Below, one piece after another: positions 6,933 through 14,592 of a stretch of DNA of 15,415 nt. The stretch comes from F1-20-MAGs119 sp964556145 (GTDB lineage Bacteria; Actinomycetota; Acidimicrobiia; Acidimicrobiales; Ilumatobacteraceae): assembly GCA_964556145.1 (NCBI GenBank), contig CAZKVD010000039.1:1-15415 (forward strand), given 5' to 3'. The notes below the pieces were generated by a model. The model saw nothing but the letters and a program-made list of their open reading frames with translations, did not search any database and was not told the origin of the DNA. The stretch's first letter is position 1; each line of letters begins with the position of its first letter. Position numbers and translations under genes: made by a program.

Positions 6933-7381
6933 CGAACCTTCTCATCGCCCTCGCCGTCGTGGTGTGCGCTGCAGGGGCCGCGATTGTCGGGCGCCGTCGT
7001 CGGCCCGCTGCACCGACGCAACCGCGAATGCAGGTCCCCACCCAGGTCGACCGAGCCGACTTCAACGGTCCCGACAAGGCATGGCTCGTTGCCGTGTTTT
7101 CGTCGGCGTCGTGCCACACGTGTGCCGATGTGGTGGCCAAAGCCGGTGCGCTGGCCAGCAGGGATGTCGAGGTCCACGACGTCGAATTCGGTGCGGCACG
7201 TGATCTTCACAAGCGTTACGACATCGATGCGGTTCCGACCGTGTTGATCGCCGATTCCGACGGCGTCGTACGGGCGAATTTCATGGGACCGGTGACTGCA
7301 ACCGACCTGTGGGCCGCGGTTGCCGAATGTCGCGAACCGGGGTCACGCCCCGATGCGCAGTGCCACAATCACGACGACTGA
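6929..7381 (+). CDS. Membrane-anchored thioredoxin-like protein with CHTC motif
   Basis: A 150-residue protein: one N-terminal hydrophobic helix (about 3-20) followed by the basic RRRR, a short linker, then a thioredoxin fold with AVFSSASCHTCADV (Cys62 and Cys65 as a CxxC pair) and the cis-proline loop AVPT (Pro103). The positive charges after the helix suggest that the domain stays on the cytoplasmic side, although a short anchor can also face outward. The C-terminal tail adds Cys134 and Cys145 and ends HNHDD, a possible metal-binding end. CHTC is not the classical CGPC of thioredoxin, so this may be a specialised disulfide reductase or oxidase. ATG 6929 overlaps the previous stop (ATGA) and is preceded by GGGGGAG and AGGTGG, so it is translationally coupled. 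Its two operon partners act at the membrane or outside; the DUF5719-like partner has a possible Cys60-Cys160 disulfide. Confidence 0.76.
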   Translation: MTNLLIALAVVVCAAGAAIVGRRRRPAAPTQPRMQVPTQVDRADFNGPDKAWLVAVFSSASCHTCADVVAKAGALASRDVEVHDVEFGAARDLHKRYDIDAVPTVLIADSDGVVRANFMGPVTATDLWAAVAECREPGSRPDAQCHNHDD

Positions 7382-7388
7382 GGTCGTC
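7373..7388. terminator. Weak bidirectional hairpin at the convergent stops
   Basis: GACGAC (7373-7378), a TGAG loop, then GTCGTC (7383-7388) form a 6-bp stem whose loop holds the plus-strand TGA stop and whose right arm enters the ftsH stop codon. With five bases between the two genes there is no room for anything larger. No T-run is present on either side, so terminator function is uncertain. Confidence 0.27.
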
Positions 7389-9384
7389 AGGCGGTTTGGC
7401 TGTTGTCGTTGGGTGCTGCGACGCCGCTTGAAGCGTCGGTGAGTCCCTGCTGAACGAGGCGTGCAACGGCTTGGCCATCGATCGTCTCTTCTTCGAGCAA
7501 CTTCGTTGCAACCAGGTCGAGCCCACGACGGTGCTTGCCGAGAATCTCGCGGGCGCGGTCTTCCTGCTCGCGCAGAATGCGTGCAATTTCCCCGTCGATC
7601 ATCTTGGCGGTGTCGTCGCTGTACTCGCGGCCGTTGGTCATGAGGTCCTCGCCAAGGAACACCTGTTGCTGGGTGCTCCACGCCATCGGTCCGACGGCTT
7701 GGCTCATGCCCCATTCGCGAACCATGCGACGCGCAATCGAGGTTGCCTGTTCGAGGTCGTTTGCGGCGCCACTGTTCAGGTGACCGAACACGATCATCTC
7801 GGCGACGCGGCCACCCATTGCCTTGCAGATGACGTCCTCGAAGTATTCCTTCGAGTACGTGTGCCGCTCTTCGGGAAGGGTCCACGTGACACCGAGAGCC
7901 ATGCCCCGGGGGAGGATGGTCACCTTGTGCAGGGGGTCGCTGTGGGGCAGCACCGTTGCAAGAACGGCGTGGCCGCCTTCGTGGTAGGCGGTTGCACGCT
8001 TTTCCTCGGCCGACAGGACGAGGCTTTCGCGGCTCGCACCGAGAACCACGCGATCGCGCGCGTTTTCGAAGTCGATTCGCTCGATCTGCTTCGATCCGCG
8101 ACGCACGGCGAAGAGTGCGGCTTCGTTCACCAGGTTGGCAAGGTCGGCGCCGCTCATGCCCGGTGTTGCGCGGGCCATCGTGTCGAGGTCGACGTCGGAG
8201 CCCATGCGCTTGTCGCGCGAGTGCACCTTCAGAATGGCGAGTCGCTCTTCGTACTCGGGCAGCGGCACGACGATCTGGCGGTCGAAACGGCCCGGGCGAA
8301 GCAAAGCAGGGTCGAGAATGTCGGGGCGGTTCGTGGCCGCCATGATGACGATGCCCTCACTTGTCTCGAAGCCGTCCATCTCGGCGAGCATCTGGTTCAG
8401 GGTCTGTTCGCGCTCGTCGTGTCCGCCGCCGAGGCCTGCGCCGCGCTTGCGGCCGATCGAGTCGATTTCGTCGATGAAGATGATGGCGCGGCCCATCTTG
8501 CGGGCCTGCTGGAAGAGGTCGCGTACACGGCTTGCGCCGACGCCGACGAACATTTCCATGAAGTCCGAACCCGTGACCGACAGGAAGCCCACGCCGGCCT
8601 CGCCCGCAACCGCGCGCGCGAACAGGGTTTTTCCCGTTCCGGGGGGTCCCACGAGGAGAATGCCCTTGGGTACGCGTGCGCCGATTTCCTTGAATTGCTC
8701 GGGCATGCGCAGGAAGTCGACGACTTCCTTGATTTCCATCTTGACGCCGTCGTAGCCGGCGACGTCGGCGAAGGTGGTCGACGGCTTGTCGGCGTTGTAC
8801 GACTTTGCCCGACTGCGGCCGATCGACATGATGTTGCCGGCCTGGCCCATTGCGCGGCGTTGCATCCACACGAAGAAGCCGACGATCAAAAGGAAGGGAA
8901 GCAGGATCGGGACGAGGCTGGTGAACCAGTTCGGCTGCGGCGTGTTGTAGTTGTAGTCGACACCCTTTTCCTTCAGCAGCTCCTCGTCGGCGTCGCTGAG
9001 AAGTGGGGCGCCGGTGGTCGAGAAGTCACGGCCGCTGATCAGGGTGCCGCTGATTTGATTGGTGGCGTTGTTGATCGAGACCTTGTCGACCTTGCCGTCG
9101 CGGACGAGCGACAGGAACTCGGTGTAGGTCAACTTGTCGGCGTTGGTGGTTGGCCACAGGCGGGGCCCAATGAGAAGGAGAACGGCAAACGCTGCAATCA
9201 CCCAAACGGCCCAACGCGGCAGTGGCGCACGGCCCTGCGGTTTTTGGCCGTCTTTTTGGGAATGACCCGAGTCGGCGGGCTTGCGGGACCCAAAGAGATT
9301 GCGCGGCGACTTGTTTGTGTTCTTCGGACCCGTTGGCTTCGGCCCGGACGCGGGTGGCGGTGGCGGGGGAGGAAGGGCGCTCAT
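7387..9384 (-). CDS. ftsH: ATP-dependent zinc metalloprotease FtsH
   Basis: A 665-residue membrane-bound AAA+ protease that unfolds and degrades misassembled membrane proteins and selected cytosolic ones as a hexamer. Domains in order: a Pro/Lys-rich disordered tail (1-55), transmembrane helix 1 (about 58-76), the small FtsH extracellular domain (about 85-150), helix 2 (about 155-175), the AAA+ module with Walker A GPPGTGKT (246-253), Walker B IIFIDE (301-306) and the second region of homology ATNRPDILDPALLRPGRFD (350-368), then the M41 peptidase with HEGGH (468-472) and the distal zinc ligand Asp543 in NDLEQA. All key residues are intact and length is typical. ATG 9382-9384 is preceded by TAGCAT six nt upstream and no SD, suggesting a leaderless mRNA. 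In many bacteria ftsH sits next to hpt/tilS; here it sits between a glycan operon and DUF3499. Confidence 0.97.
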   Translation of the reverse strand: MSALPPPPPPPASGPKPTGPKNTNKSPRNLFGSRKPADSGHSQKDGQKPQGRAPLPRWAVWVIAAFAVLLLIGPRLWPTTNADKLTYTEFLSLVRDGKVDKVSINNATNQISGTLISGRDFSTTGAPLLSDADEELLKEKGVDYNYNTPQPNWFTSLVPILLPFLLIVGFFVWMQRRAMGQAGNIMSIGRSRAKSYNADKPSTTFADVAGYDGVKMEIKEVVDFLRMPEQFKEIGARVPKGILLVGPPGTGKTLFARAVAGEAGVGFLSVTGSDFMEMFVGVGASRVRDLFQQARKMGRAIIFIDEIDSIGRKRGAGLGGGHDEREQTLNQMLAEMDGFETSEGIVIMAATNRPDILDPALLRPGRFDRQIVVPLPEYEERLAILKVHSRDKRMGSDVDLDTMARATPGMSGADLANLVNEAALFAVRRGSKQIERIDFENARDRVVLGASRESLVLSAEEKRATAYHEGGHAVLATVLPHSDPLHKVTILPRGMALGVTWTLPEERHTYSKEYFEDVICKAMGGRVAEMIVFGHLNSGAANDLEQATSIARRMVREWGMSQAVGPMAWSTQQQVFLGEDLMTNGREYSDDTAKMIDGEIARILREQEDRAREILGKHRRGLDLVATKLLEEETIDGQAVARLVQQGLTDASSGVAAPNDNSQTA

Positions 9385-9390
9385 ATCCCA

Positions 9391-9396
9391 ATGCTA
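9391..9396 (-). promoter_or_regulatory. -10-like box (TAGCAT) for ftsH
   Basis: On the minus strand TAGCAT is followed by TGGGAT and then the ATG of ftsH, i.e. six intervening bases, the classical -10 to +1 distance if transcription starts at the A of ATG. No clear -35. The 60-bp divergent region 9385-9444 holds this and the opposing box at 9432. Confidence 0.5.
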
Positions 9397-9431
9397 CGGG
9401 TGCAATCCACTAAACGAGAATCGTGCTCCAT

Positions 9432-9437
9432 TACCGT
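9432..9437 (+). promoter_or_regulatory. -10-like box (TACCGT) for the DUF3499 gene
   Basis: TACCGT, seven bases, then ATG 9445. Same geometry as the other unit starts and no SD, hence a probable leaderless mRNA for DUF3499 and perhaps the CAAX protease behind it. Confidence 0.45.
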
Positions 9438-9444
9438 TTTGCAC

Positions 9445-9702
9445 ATGTCACGTCACTGTTCGCGTACCGGTTGCACAGCATCGGCTTCGATGACCCTCAC
9501 CTACCAGTACAGCCGTTCCGTTGCGTGGCTCGACAACCTGACTCGTGAACGTGATCCGCATGCCTACGACCTGTGCGAGCGCCACGGCGAACGTCTCAGC
9601 GTGCCGTCGGGTTGGCGTCTCGAGGATCGCCGCCATCAGGCGATTCAACTGGTGTTTGCAGAGTCGACCGACGGCCTCTTCGGACAGCGTCTCGCCGGCT
9701 AG
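9445..9702 (+). CDS. DUF3499 family small putative zinc-binding protein
   Basis: An 85-residue protein matching the actinobacterial DUF3499 family: MSRHCSRTGC at the start, a TLTYQYSRSVAWL middle and DPHAYDLCERHGERLSVPSGW, the family hallmark. Cys5 and Cys10 (CX4C) with Cys44 and His47 (CX2H in LCERH) make a plausible single zinc site. Function is unknown; the family is nearly restricted to Actinomycetota and in mycobacteria lies beside phosphomannomutase (Rv3258c next to Rv3257c), the same neighbourhood as here. The Met is chosen from family alignment and from the -10-like box seven bases upstream; the frame is open much further left, but only as antisense of ftsH. The final ~20 residues (from about 65) run past the conserved core. 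The CAAX protease gene starts 23 bp after its stop. Confidence 0.87.
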   Translation: MSRHCSRTGCTASASMTLTYQYSRSVAWLDNLTRERDPHAYDLCERHGERLSVPSGWRLEDRRHQAIQLVFAESTDGLFGQRLAG

Positions 9703-9725
9703 TCGGCCGACCGGGTCGACCATTC

Positions 9726-10442
9726 GTGCCGTCTTCCAGTGATCGTCGGGGCCCCGAGGCCCGCTATTCCGTTCCCGTTCTGTTCCTCGGGTGGGCCGGC
9801 GCATTTGTTGTATCCAACATTCTCGCATCGGTGATCTTCGGTGCCACCGGTGACTCGGGCGACGACGCACCGATTTGGGTGGTTGGACTCGTCGCACTTT
9901 CCTTGTGGGTGCCATTGATCGTTGTCCTCGTGACGCTGTCGACACGGCTTGGTTCGGGACATTTCGTGCGCGACTATGCGTTGTCGTTCCGGCTCGTTGA
10001 TCTAGCGGGAATTCCGATCGGTGTGGCCTCGCAGCTGTTGCTCGTCAACCTTGTCTATTGGCCATTGAGGTCGTGGTTTCCCGGCACGTTCGACGTCGAG
10101 GCCGTCGAGGACAGGGCGCGTGGTCTGTTTGACCGCGCCGATGGTGCATGGATCATTGTTTTGGTTCTCATCGTTGTGGTCGGCGCGCCGATCGTCGAGG
10201 AACTTGTGTACCGCGGGTTCATCCACGGGTCGCTGCAGGGTCGCCTCAGTGACGGCCTTGCGCTGTTGGGGGCGGCCGTTTGGTTCACGCTGATTCACTT
10301 CACGCCGGTCGAGTTCCCGGGCCTTTTCGCCTTTGCCATCGTGCTCGGCCTGTGCTTCCACGGAACCGGCCGCCTCGGCATGGCGATCGCTGCCCACATG
10401 GCATTCAATGCGACGGGTCTCATTTTGGTGGCGGGTAGTTGA
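9726..10442 (+). CDS. CPBP-family (CAAX/Abi type) intramembrane metalloprotease
   Basis: A 238-residue multi-pass membrane protein with the three signature motifs of the CPBP/Abi (Rce1-like) family: EELVYRG with Glu158, Glu159 and Arg163; WFTLIHF with Phe187 and His191; and HMAFNAT with His224 and Asn228. These coordinate the metal and activate water within the membrane. About seven hydrophobic segments are seen (near 16-38, 49-72, 93-112, 141-158, 175-190, 196-212, 217-236). Bacterial members are mostly of unknown substrate; some act in bacteriocin self-immunity or cell-surface protein processing. I place the start at GTG 9726, the last start codon before the first membrane segment; the frame stays open upstream into DUF3499 sequence, but that extension is a low-complexity Arg/Ser-rich overlap. 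No clear SD is visible. Probably co-transcribed with DUF3499. Confidence 0.86.
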   Translation: MPSSSDRRGPEARYSVPVLFLGWAGAFVVSNILASVIFGATGDSGDDAPIWVVGLVALSLWVPLIVVLVTLSTRLGSGHFVRDYALSFRLVDLAGIPIGVASQLLLVNLVYWPLRSWFPGTFDVEAVEDRARGLFDRADGAWIIVLVLIVVVGAPIVEELVYRGFIHGSLQGRLSDGLALLGAAVWFTLIHFTPVEFPGLFAFAIVLGLCFHGTGRLGMAIAAHMAFNATGLILVAGS

Positions 10443-10454
10443 CCCGCGGCCTGA

Positions 10455-10460
10455 CAAAAT
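10455..10460 (+). promoter_or_regulatory. -10-like box (CAAAAT) for the GT-C-like gene
   Basis: CAAAAT matches TATAAT at four of six positions and is followed by eight bases and ATG 10469. Weaker than the TAGCNT boxes elsewhere; the gene could also be read from the upstream unit, whose stop is 26 bp away. Confidence 0.33.
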
Positions 10461-10468
10461 GACCGCGC

Positions 10469-12932
10469 ATGGAAAACAATCCGGAAACCGAAACGGAAAC
10501 TGATCCGACGACGGGTTCCGATGCAACGCCGGCACTGGGTGTCGACACCGCGTCAAACGTCACCGAAGTCACCGACCCGGCGCCCCGCGTCGCTCGCACC
10601 TTCCCCTCGTTGCAGCTGTTTTCAACCATCGTCATCGTGGGCGGCGCGATGCTTTTCCTGCTCGCGACACTGCACCCCGGCCTGATTTTCAAGAACAACA
10701 CACCGACGGGTGGCGACATGGGTGCCCACGTGTGGGGACCTGCGTTCCTGCGCGACAACCTCTTGTCGAACATCCGCCTCAGTGGATGGACCATGGACTG
10801 GTACTCGGGTTTCCCGATCTACCGCTTCTACATGGTCGTTCCGGCGCTCTTCATCGTTCTTCTCGATGTCGTGTTGCCGTACGGCATCGCATTCAAGTTG
10901 GTGGCAGTCGCCGGAATCGTTGCCCTTCCGTTGTGCGCGTGGGCATTCGGACGACTCGCGCGATTCGTGTACCCGTTGCCGGAATTGTTCGCGGTTGCTG
11001 CCACGGTGTTCCTCTACGACGAAAGCTTCACGATCTACGGCGGGAACATCGCAAGCACGATGGCGGGAGAGTTCTCGTTCTCGATTGCCCTCGCGTTNNN
11101 NNNNNNNACTCGGCCTCGGGTTCCTGGCACGTGGGCTCGATTCCGGAAAGTACAGAACCACGGCTGCGGTACTGATTGCGTTGTCCGCGCTGTGCCACGG
11201 AATCGTTCTGATCTTCGTGTTTGGCGGGGCCGCAGTCATGGTGCTCCTGCACACGGGTCGGCGCCGTCTCGTCTTCGGTGTCACCACCATCGGGGCAGCA
11301 GTGTTGCTGGCCGCCTTCTGGGTGTTCCCGTTCCTCACTGCCCACAAGTACATGACCGACATGAAGTACGAACCGCGCCCCAGTGGTGCATCCGATTCGT
11401 TCTGGGACATGTACTTCCCGCTCACGGCGTTCTGGGACATCACCATCATGACGCTTGCGCTCATCGGCTTCGCCGCGTCCGTCATTCGTCGTCGCATCAT
11501 CGGCGTATGGCTCGGCGTGATGATGGTGCTGTTGTTCATCGGCGTGTACATCACTCGTGACAGCCTCCCCGTCATCGGTTTGTTGTGGAACCCACGCCTG
11601 TTGCCCTTCCTTTTTCTCTGCCGCTACTTCCTGGTCATGATCGGTCTCTGGTCGATTGCTGCGGCCACGATCCGTCTCGTCGCACTCGACAAGGCAATGT
11701 CGATGGACTCACCCTCGTTCGTCACGTCACACCACGTGCTGCGCAATGCAACGGCGTGGACCGTGGCGGTGGGCGTGTTGTGCATCATCGGATTCCGTTT
11801 CCAGGAACTTCCCGGTGGGTCGATTCTCACCAAGGCCGACGGCACCTCGCAGTATGCGTGGGGCCCGTTCCGCACAAAGTCCGACAACAAGTCGTTCGTT
11901 GACGGCTGGGCGCGTTGGAATTTCGAGGGTTACGAAGGCAAGGGTTCGTACGGCGAGTACCACGGCATCGTCCAGACGATGAAGCGACTGGGCGAGGATC
12001 CCAACCATGGTTGCGGCCGCGCGCTGTGGGAGAACAACGGTGACCTCAACAAGTACGGCACCACGATGGCGCTGATGTTGCTGCCGTTCTGGACCGACGG
12101 ATGCATTGGTTCACAGGAAGGACTCTTCTTCGAAGCAGCCGGCACGACGCCGTATCACTTCATCTCGGCTGCCGCGTTGTCGAAGCAGAGCAGCAACCCA
12201 GTGCGGGAACTTCGCTACGACAACAACGATGCTGCAAAGGGTGTGCGCTATCTCCAAGAGCTCGGCGTGCGTTACTACATGGCGCTCACGACGGAAGCAA
12301 TCAACTCCGCGGCGTCGCAACCTGCGCTCGTCGAAGTCGCACGCTCGGGTCCATGGGTCGTGTACCAGGTGGAAGACAGCGACTGGATTGTGCCGATGAC
12401 ACGACAGCCGGTTGTCGTGAATGAACGCGCCGGTGACCAGCGTGAACGTTGGTTGGAGCTCGGCTCGAGTTGGTTCCAGCATGGCGAGGAATGGGCTGCG
12501 GTGCCGACCGACGAAGGCCCCGACGCATGGCAGCGCATCGACGTGCAGGTCGACCTCGACCGTCGTGTCGGCGAGCCGGGCGATGCGTCGCGCAACGTCG
12601 ACATCGTGACGCCGGTTCAGGACATCAAGATCGTCGACCTGCCCGAGGTGACGGTTTCCAACTTCGAGCGAAAGCAGAACGAGGTCTCCTTCAGTGTCGA
12701 CAAGATCGGTGTGCCCGTGCTCGTTCGTGTCAGCTATTTCCCGAACTGGAAGGTCGACGGTGCCGACGGCCCGTTCCGCGCAGCGCCGAACATGATGATC
12801 GTCGTGCCGACGGAGAAGGACATTCGTCTTCATTACGCGTCGACGATGATCGACAAAGTCGCCTATTTGTTGACTCTGATCGGCATCGTGGTCGTTGTCT
12901 ACTGGTGGAGACGTGGCCCTTATAGCCTGTGA
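10469..12932 (+). CDS. Large GT-C/YfhO-like membrane glycosyltransferase-type protein (assembly gap inside)
   Basis: About 817 residues plus whatever the gap hides. An acidic, Thr-rich cytoplasmic tail (1-40) leads to a first membrane helix (about 50-68) and a loop with TGGDMGAHVWGP, the acidic first-loop motif of GT-C/PTPS-related membrane proteins, followed by W..DWYSGFPIYRFYMVVPAL and many hydrophobic segments. After the last of these comes an extracytoplasmic region of about 300 residues with LQELGVRYYM and SYFPNWKVDGADG (a YfhO-like closing motif), then one final helix and a basic tail. The family transfers sugars from polyprenyl-phosphate donors outside the membrane; substrate cannot be read from sequence. 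Before the 10 Ns the protein is in the frame of ATG 10469, after them in another frame; the two halves join if the true gap is a multiple of three bases, so this is a gap-size artefact, not a broken gene. The stop overlaps the phosphomannomutase promoter. Confidence 0.77.
11098..11107. other. Assembly gap (10 Ns)
   Basis: Ten Ns within the GT-C-like gene. The codon frames on the two sides only meet if the true number of missing bases is a multiple of three (0, 3, 6, 9, 12 and so on), so the Ns are a placeholder of unknown length. Confidence 0.97.
12923..12928 (+). promoter_or_regulatory. -10-like box (TAGCCT) for phosphomannomutase
   Basis: TAGCCT (within TATAGCCT) lies in the last codons of the GT-C-like gene, nine bases before ATG 12938. 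The GTG at 12929 directly abuts the box and would lie upstream of any transcript made from it, which favours ATG 12938 as start. Confidence 0.44.
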
Positions 12933-12937
12933 CGGCC

Positions 12938-14323
12938 ATGGCTTCCAGTGACAATCAACGGGCTGTCGACTCGGTCTTCCTCGACAAGATATTCAAGGCC
13001 TACGACGTCCGGGGCACGGTTCCCGAACAGTTCAACGCCGATATCGCACGTGCGGTCGGTGTTGCTTTCGCCGAGTTCGCCGCCTCGCCAAACGTGCTTG
13101 TCGCGCGCGACATGCGTCCGTCGGGGGTGGAACTTGCCGCAGCATTTGCCGAGGGGGCGATGTCGCGCGGTGTGAACGTCATCGACCTGGGTCTCGCCAG
13201 CACCGACATGTTGTATTTCGCCGCAGGGTCGCTGAATGCGCCCGGGGCAATGTTCACCGCATCGCACAACCCGGCCCAGTACAACGGCATCAAGTTCTGC
13301 CTCGCGGGGGCACGTCCCGTCGGTGCCGACACCGGTCTCGATGTCGTGCGAGCGGGTGCCGAACGCGAACTTGCCTCACCAACCACGTCGGCTGCGGGCC
13401 GTGGTTCGTTGTCGCAACGCAACGTTCTCGATGCATTCGCCGATCACGTCGTGGGATTCGTCGACAAGAACAATCTCCGTCCGCTCAGGGTCGTCGCAGA
13501 CACCGCCAACGGCATGGGTGGTCTCGTGGTGCCTGCCGTGTTCGAGCGTCTACCGCAGATGACCCTCGAGGTCATGTACCCCGAACTCGACGGCACCTTT
13601 CCGAACCACCCGGCCGATCCGATCCAGCCGGCAAACCAAAAGGACCTGCAGGCACGTGTCGTCTCGGGCGGGTTCGACATCGGCCTCGCCTTCGACGGCG
13701 ATGCCGATCGCGTGTTCGTCGTCGACGAAACCGGCACCGGCTTGTCGGGAAGCACAACCACGGCACTGCTCGCCGCGGCAGTGCTGCGGTCGAACCCCGG
13801 CGCGACGATCATCCACAACCTCATTTGCTCGCGCACCGTCTCCGAGGTCATTGCCGAAGGCGGAGGCCGCGCGGTGCGATCCAAGGTCGGCCACAGCTAC
13901 ATCAAACAGTTGATGGCTGAAACGGGTGCGGTGTTCGGTGGCGAGCACAGTGCGCACTATTACTTCCTCGACAACTACCGGGCCGACAGCGGTCTCATTG
14001 CTGCGATGTTCGTGCTTGCGGAACTGTCGAGTGCGAACAAGCCCTTGTCCGAGGTTCGCGGGCCGTTCGACAGATACGCCGCAAGCGGCGAGATCAACAC
14101 CCAGGTCGATGACCCCCAAGCAGTCATCGAGCGCGTTGCTGCGGCATTCCCCGGCCGGGCTCAAGACCGACTCGACGGTCTCACCGTCGATTGCGGTCCG
14201 TGGTGGTTCAACCTGCGGGCATCGAACACTGAGCCCTTGCTGCGCCTCAACCTCGAGGCGCCGACGCGCTCTGAATGCGACGATCACGTCGCCGAGCTGC
14301 TGGCTCTCATCACTGCTGGCTGA
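12938..14323 (+). CDS. manB: Phosphomannomutase / phosphoglucomutase
   Basis: A 461-residue alpha-D-phosphohexomutase that interconverts hexose 6-phosphate and hexose 1-phosphate through a phosphoserine; the mannose form supplies mannose-1-phosphate for GDP-mannose. Four domains are complete: KAYDVRG at 20-26, the catalytic serine loop TASHNPAQYNGIK with Ser109, the Mg-binding DGDADR (253-258), the sugar-specificity loop GGEHSAHYYF (334-343) and the phosphate-binding RASNTEPLLRL (427-437). GEHS is shared by PMM and PMM/PGM enzymes, so both mannose and glucose phosphates may be used. I use ATG 12938 instead of GTG 12929 because of the -10-like box at 12923-12928. Its place after DUF3499 and before Trm112-like and ahcY follows the mycobacterial pmm region (Rv3258c-Rv3257c to sahH). 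With gmd at the left edge it makes the GDP-sugar supply for the glycan genes. Confidence 0.93.
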   Translation: MASSDNQRAVDSVFLDKIFKAYDVRGTVPEQFNADIARAVGVAFAEFAASPNVLVARDMRPSGVELAAAFAEGAMSRGVNVIDLGLASTDMLYFAAGSLNAPGAMFTASHNPAQYNGIKFCLAGARPVGADTGLDVVRAGAERELASPTTSAAGRGSLSQRNVLDAFADHVVGFVDKNNLRPLRVVADTANGMGGLVVPAVFERLPQMTLEVMYPELDGTFPNHPADPIQPANQKDLQARVVSGGFDIGLAFDGDADRVFVVDETGTGLSGSTTTALLAAAVLRSNPGATIIHNLICSRTVSEVIAEGGGRAVRSKVGHSYIKQLMAETGAVFGGEHSAHYYFLDNYRADSGLIAAMFVLAELSSANKPLSEVRGPFDRYAASGEINTQVDDPQAVIERVAAAFPGRAQDRLDGLTVDCGPWWFNLRASNTEPLLRLNLEAPTRSECDDHVAELLALITAG

Positions 14324-14333
14324 CTTCCACGGC

Positions 14334-14339
14334 TAGCGT
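14334..14339 (+). promoter_or_regulatory. -10-like box (TAGCGT) for the Trm112-like gene
   Basis: TAGCGT, seven bases, then ATG 14347, immediately after the phosphomannomutase stop. No SD precedes the ATG, so a leaderless mRNA is likely; read-through from upstream is also possible. Confidence 0.45.
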
Positions 14340-14346
14340 CTGGCCC

Positions 14347-14592
14347 ATGACGAGCGTTCTCGATCCGCGACTTCTCGAAATCCTGGCCTGTCCCGACGAC
14401 AAGGGACCGCTGTGGTTCATCGCCGACGAAGATCGCCTCTACAACCCCCGTCTCAAGCGTTCCTACGACGTTCGTGACGGCATTCCGGTCATGCTTGTCG
14501 AAGAGGCAACGACCGTCAGCGAAGCCGAGCACCAGCGCATCATGAATCGCATCGCCGCGGAGAACATCGCGCCGACGTTTGACGCGGAGTAG
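14347..14592 (+). CDS. Trm112-like (UPF0434) small protein
   Basis: An 81-residue protein with the Trm112/UPF0434 core: LDPRLLEILACPDDKGPL, then a beta-rich stretch ending in YDVRDGIPVMLVEEA. In eukaryotes and archaea Trm112 activates methyltransferases; the bacterial proteins are largely uncharacterised. The metal-binding CPxC of many members is reduced to CPDD here (Cys18 only), a form I associate with actinobacterial members, so zinc binding is doubtful. The last ~25 residues (SEAEHQRIMNRIAAEN) are a helical extension. The start is set by the alignment at MTSVLDPRLLEIL and by the -10-like box; a longer in-frame start exists but overlaps phosphomannomutase and adds no conserved sequence. 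A link to methyl metabolism through the adjacent ahcY is suggestive but unproven. Confidence 0.88.
   Translation: MTSVLDPRLLEILACPDDKGPLWFIADEDRLYNPRLKRSYDVRDGIPVMLVEEATTVSEAEHQRIMNRIAAENIAPTFDAE

Noticed and set aside
7471..9444. Very long plus-strand open frame (about 740 codons) running into DUF3499
   Set aside because: It is the antisense of ftsH, whose motifs are unmistakable on the minus strand. Only its last 86 codons (9445-9702) are a real gene.
12929..12931. GTG as the phosphomannomutase start
   Set aside because: It touches the TAGCCT box directly and adds only three residues without conservation; ATG 12938 fits the promoter spacing.
10469..12932. Frameshifted pseudogene
   Set aside because: The frame change falls exactly at the 10-N gap, and both halves are intact with family motifs, so wrong gap size explains it.
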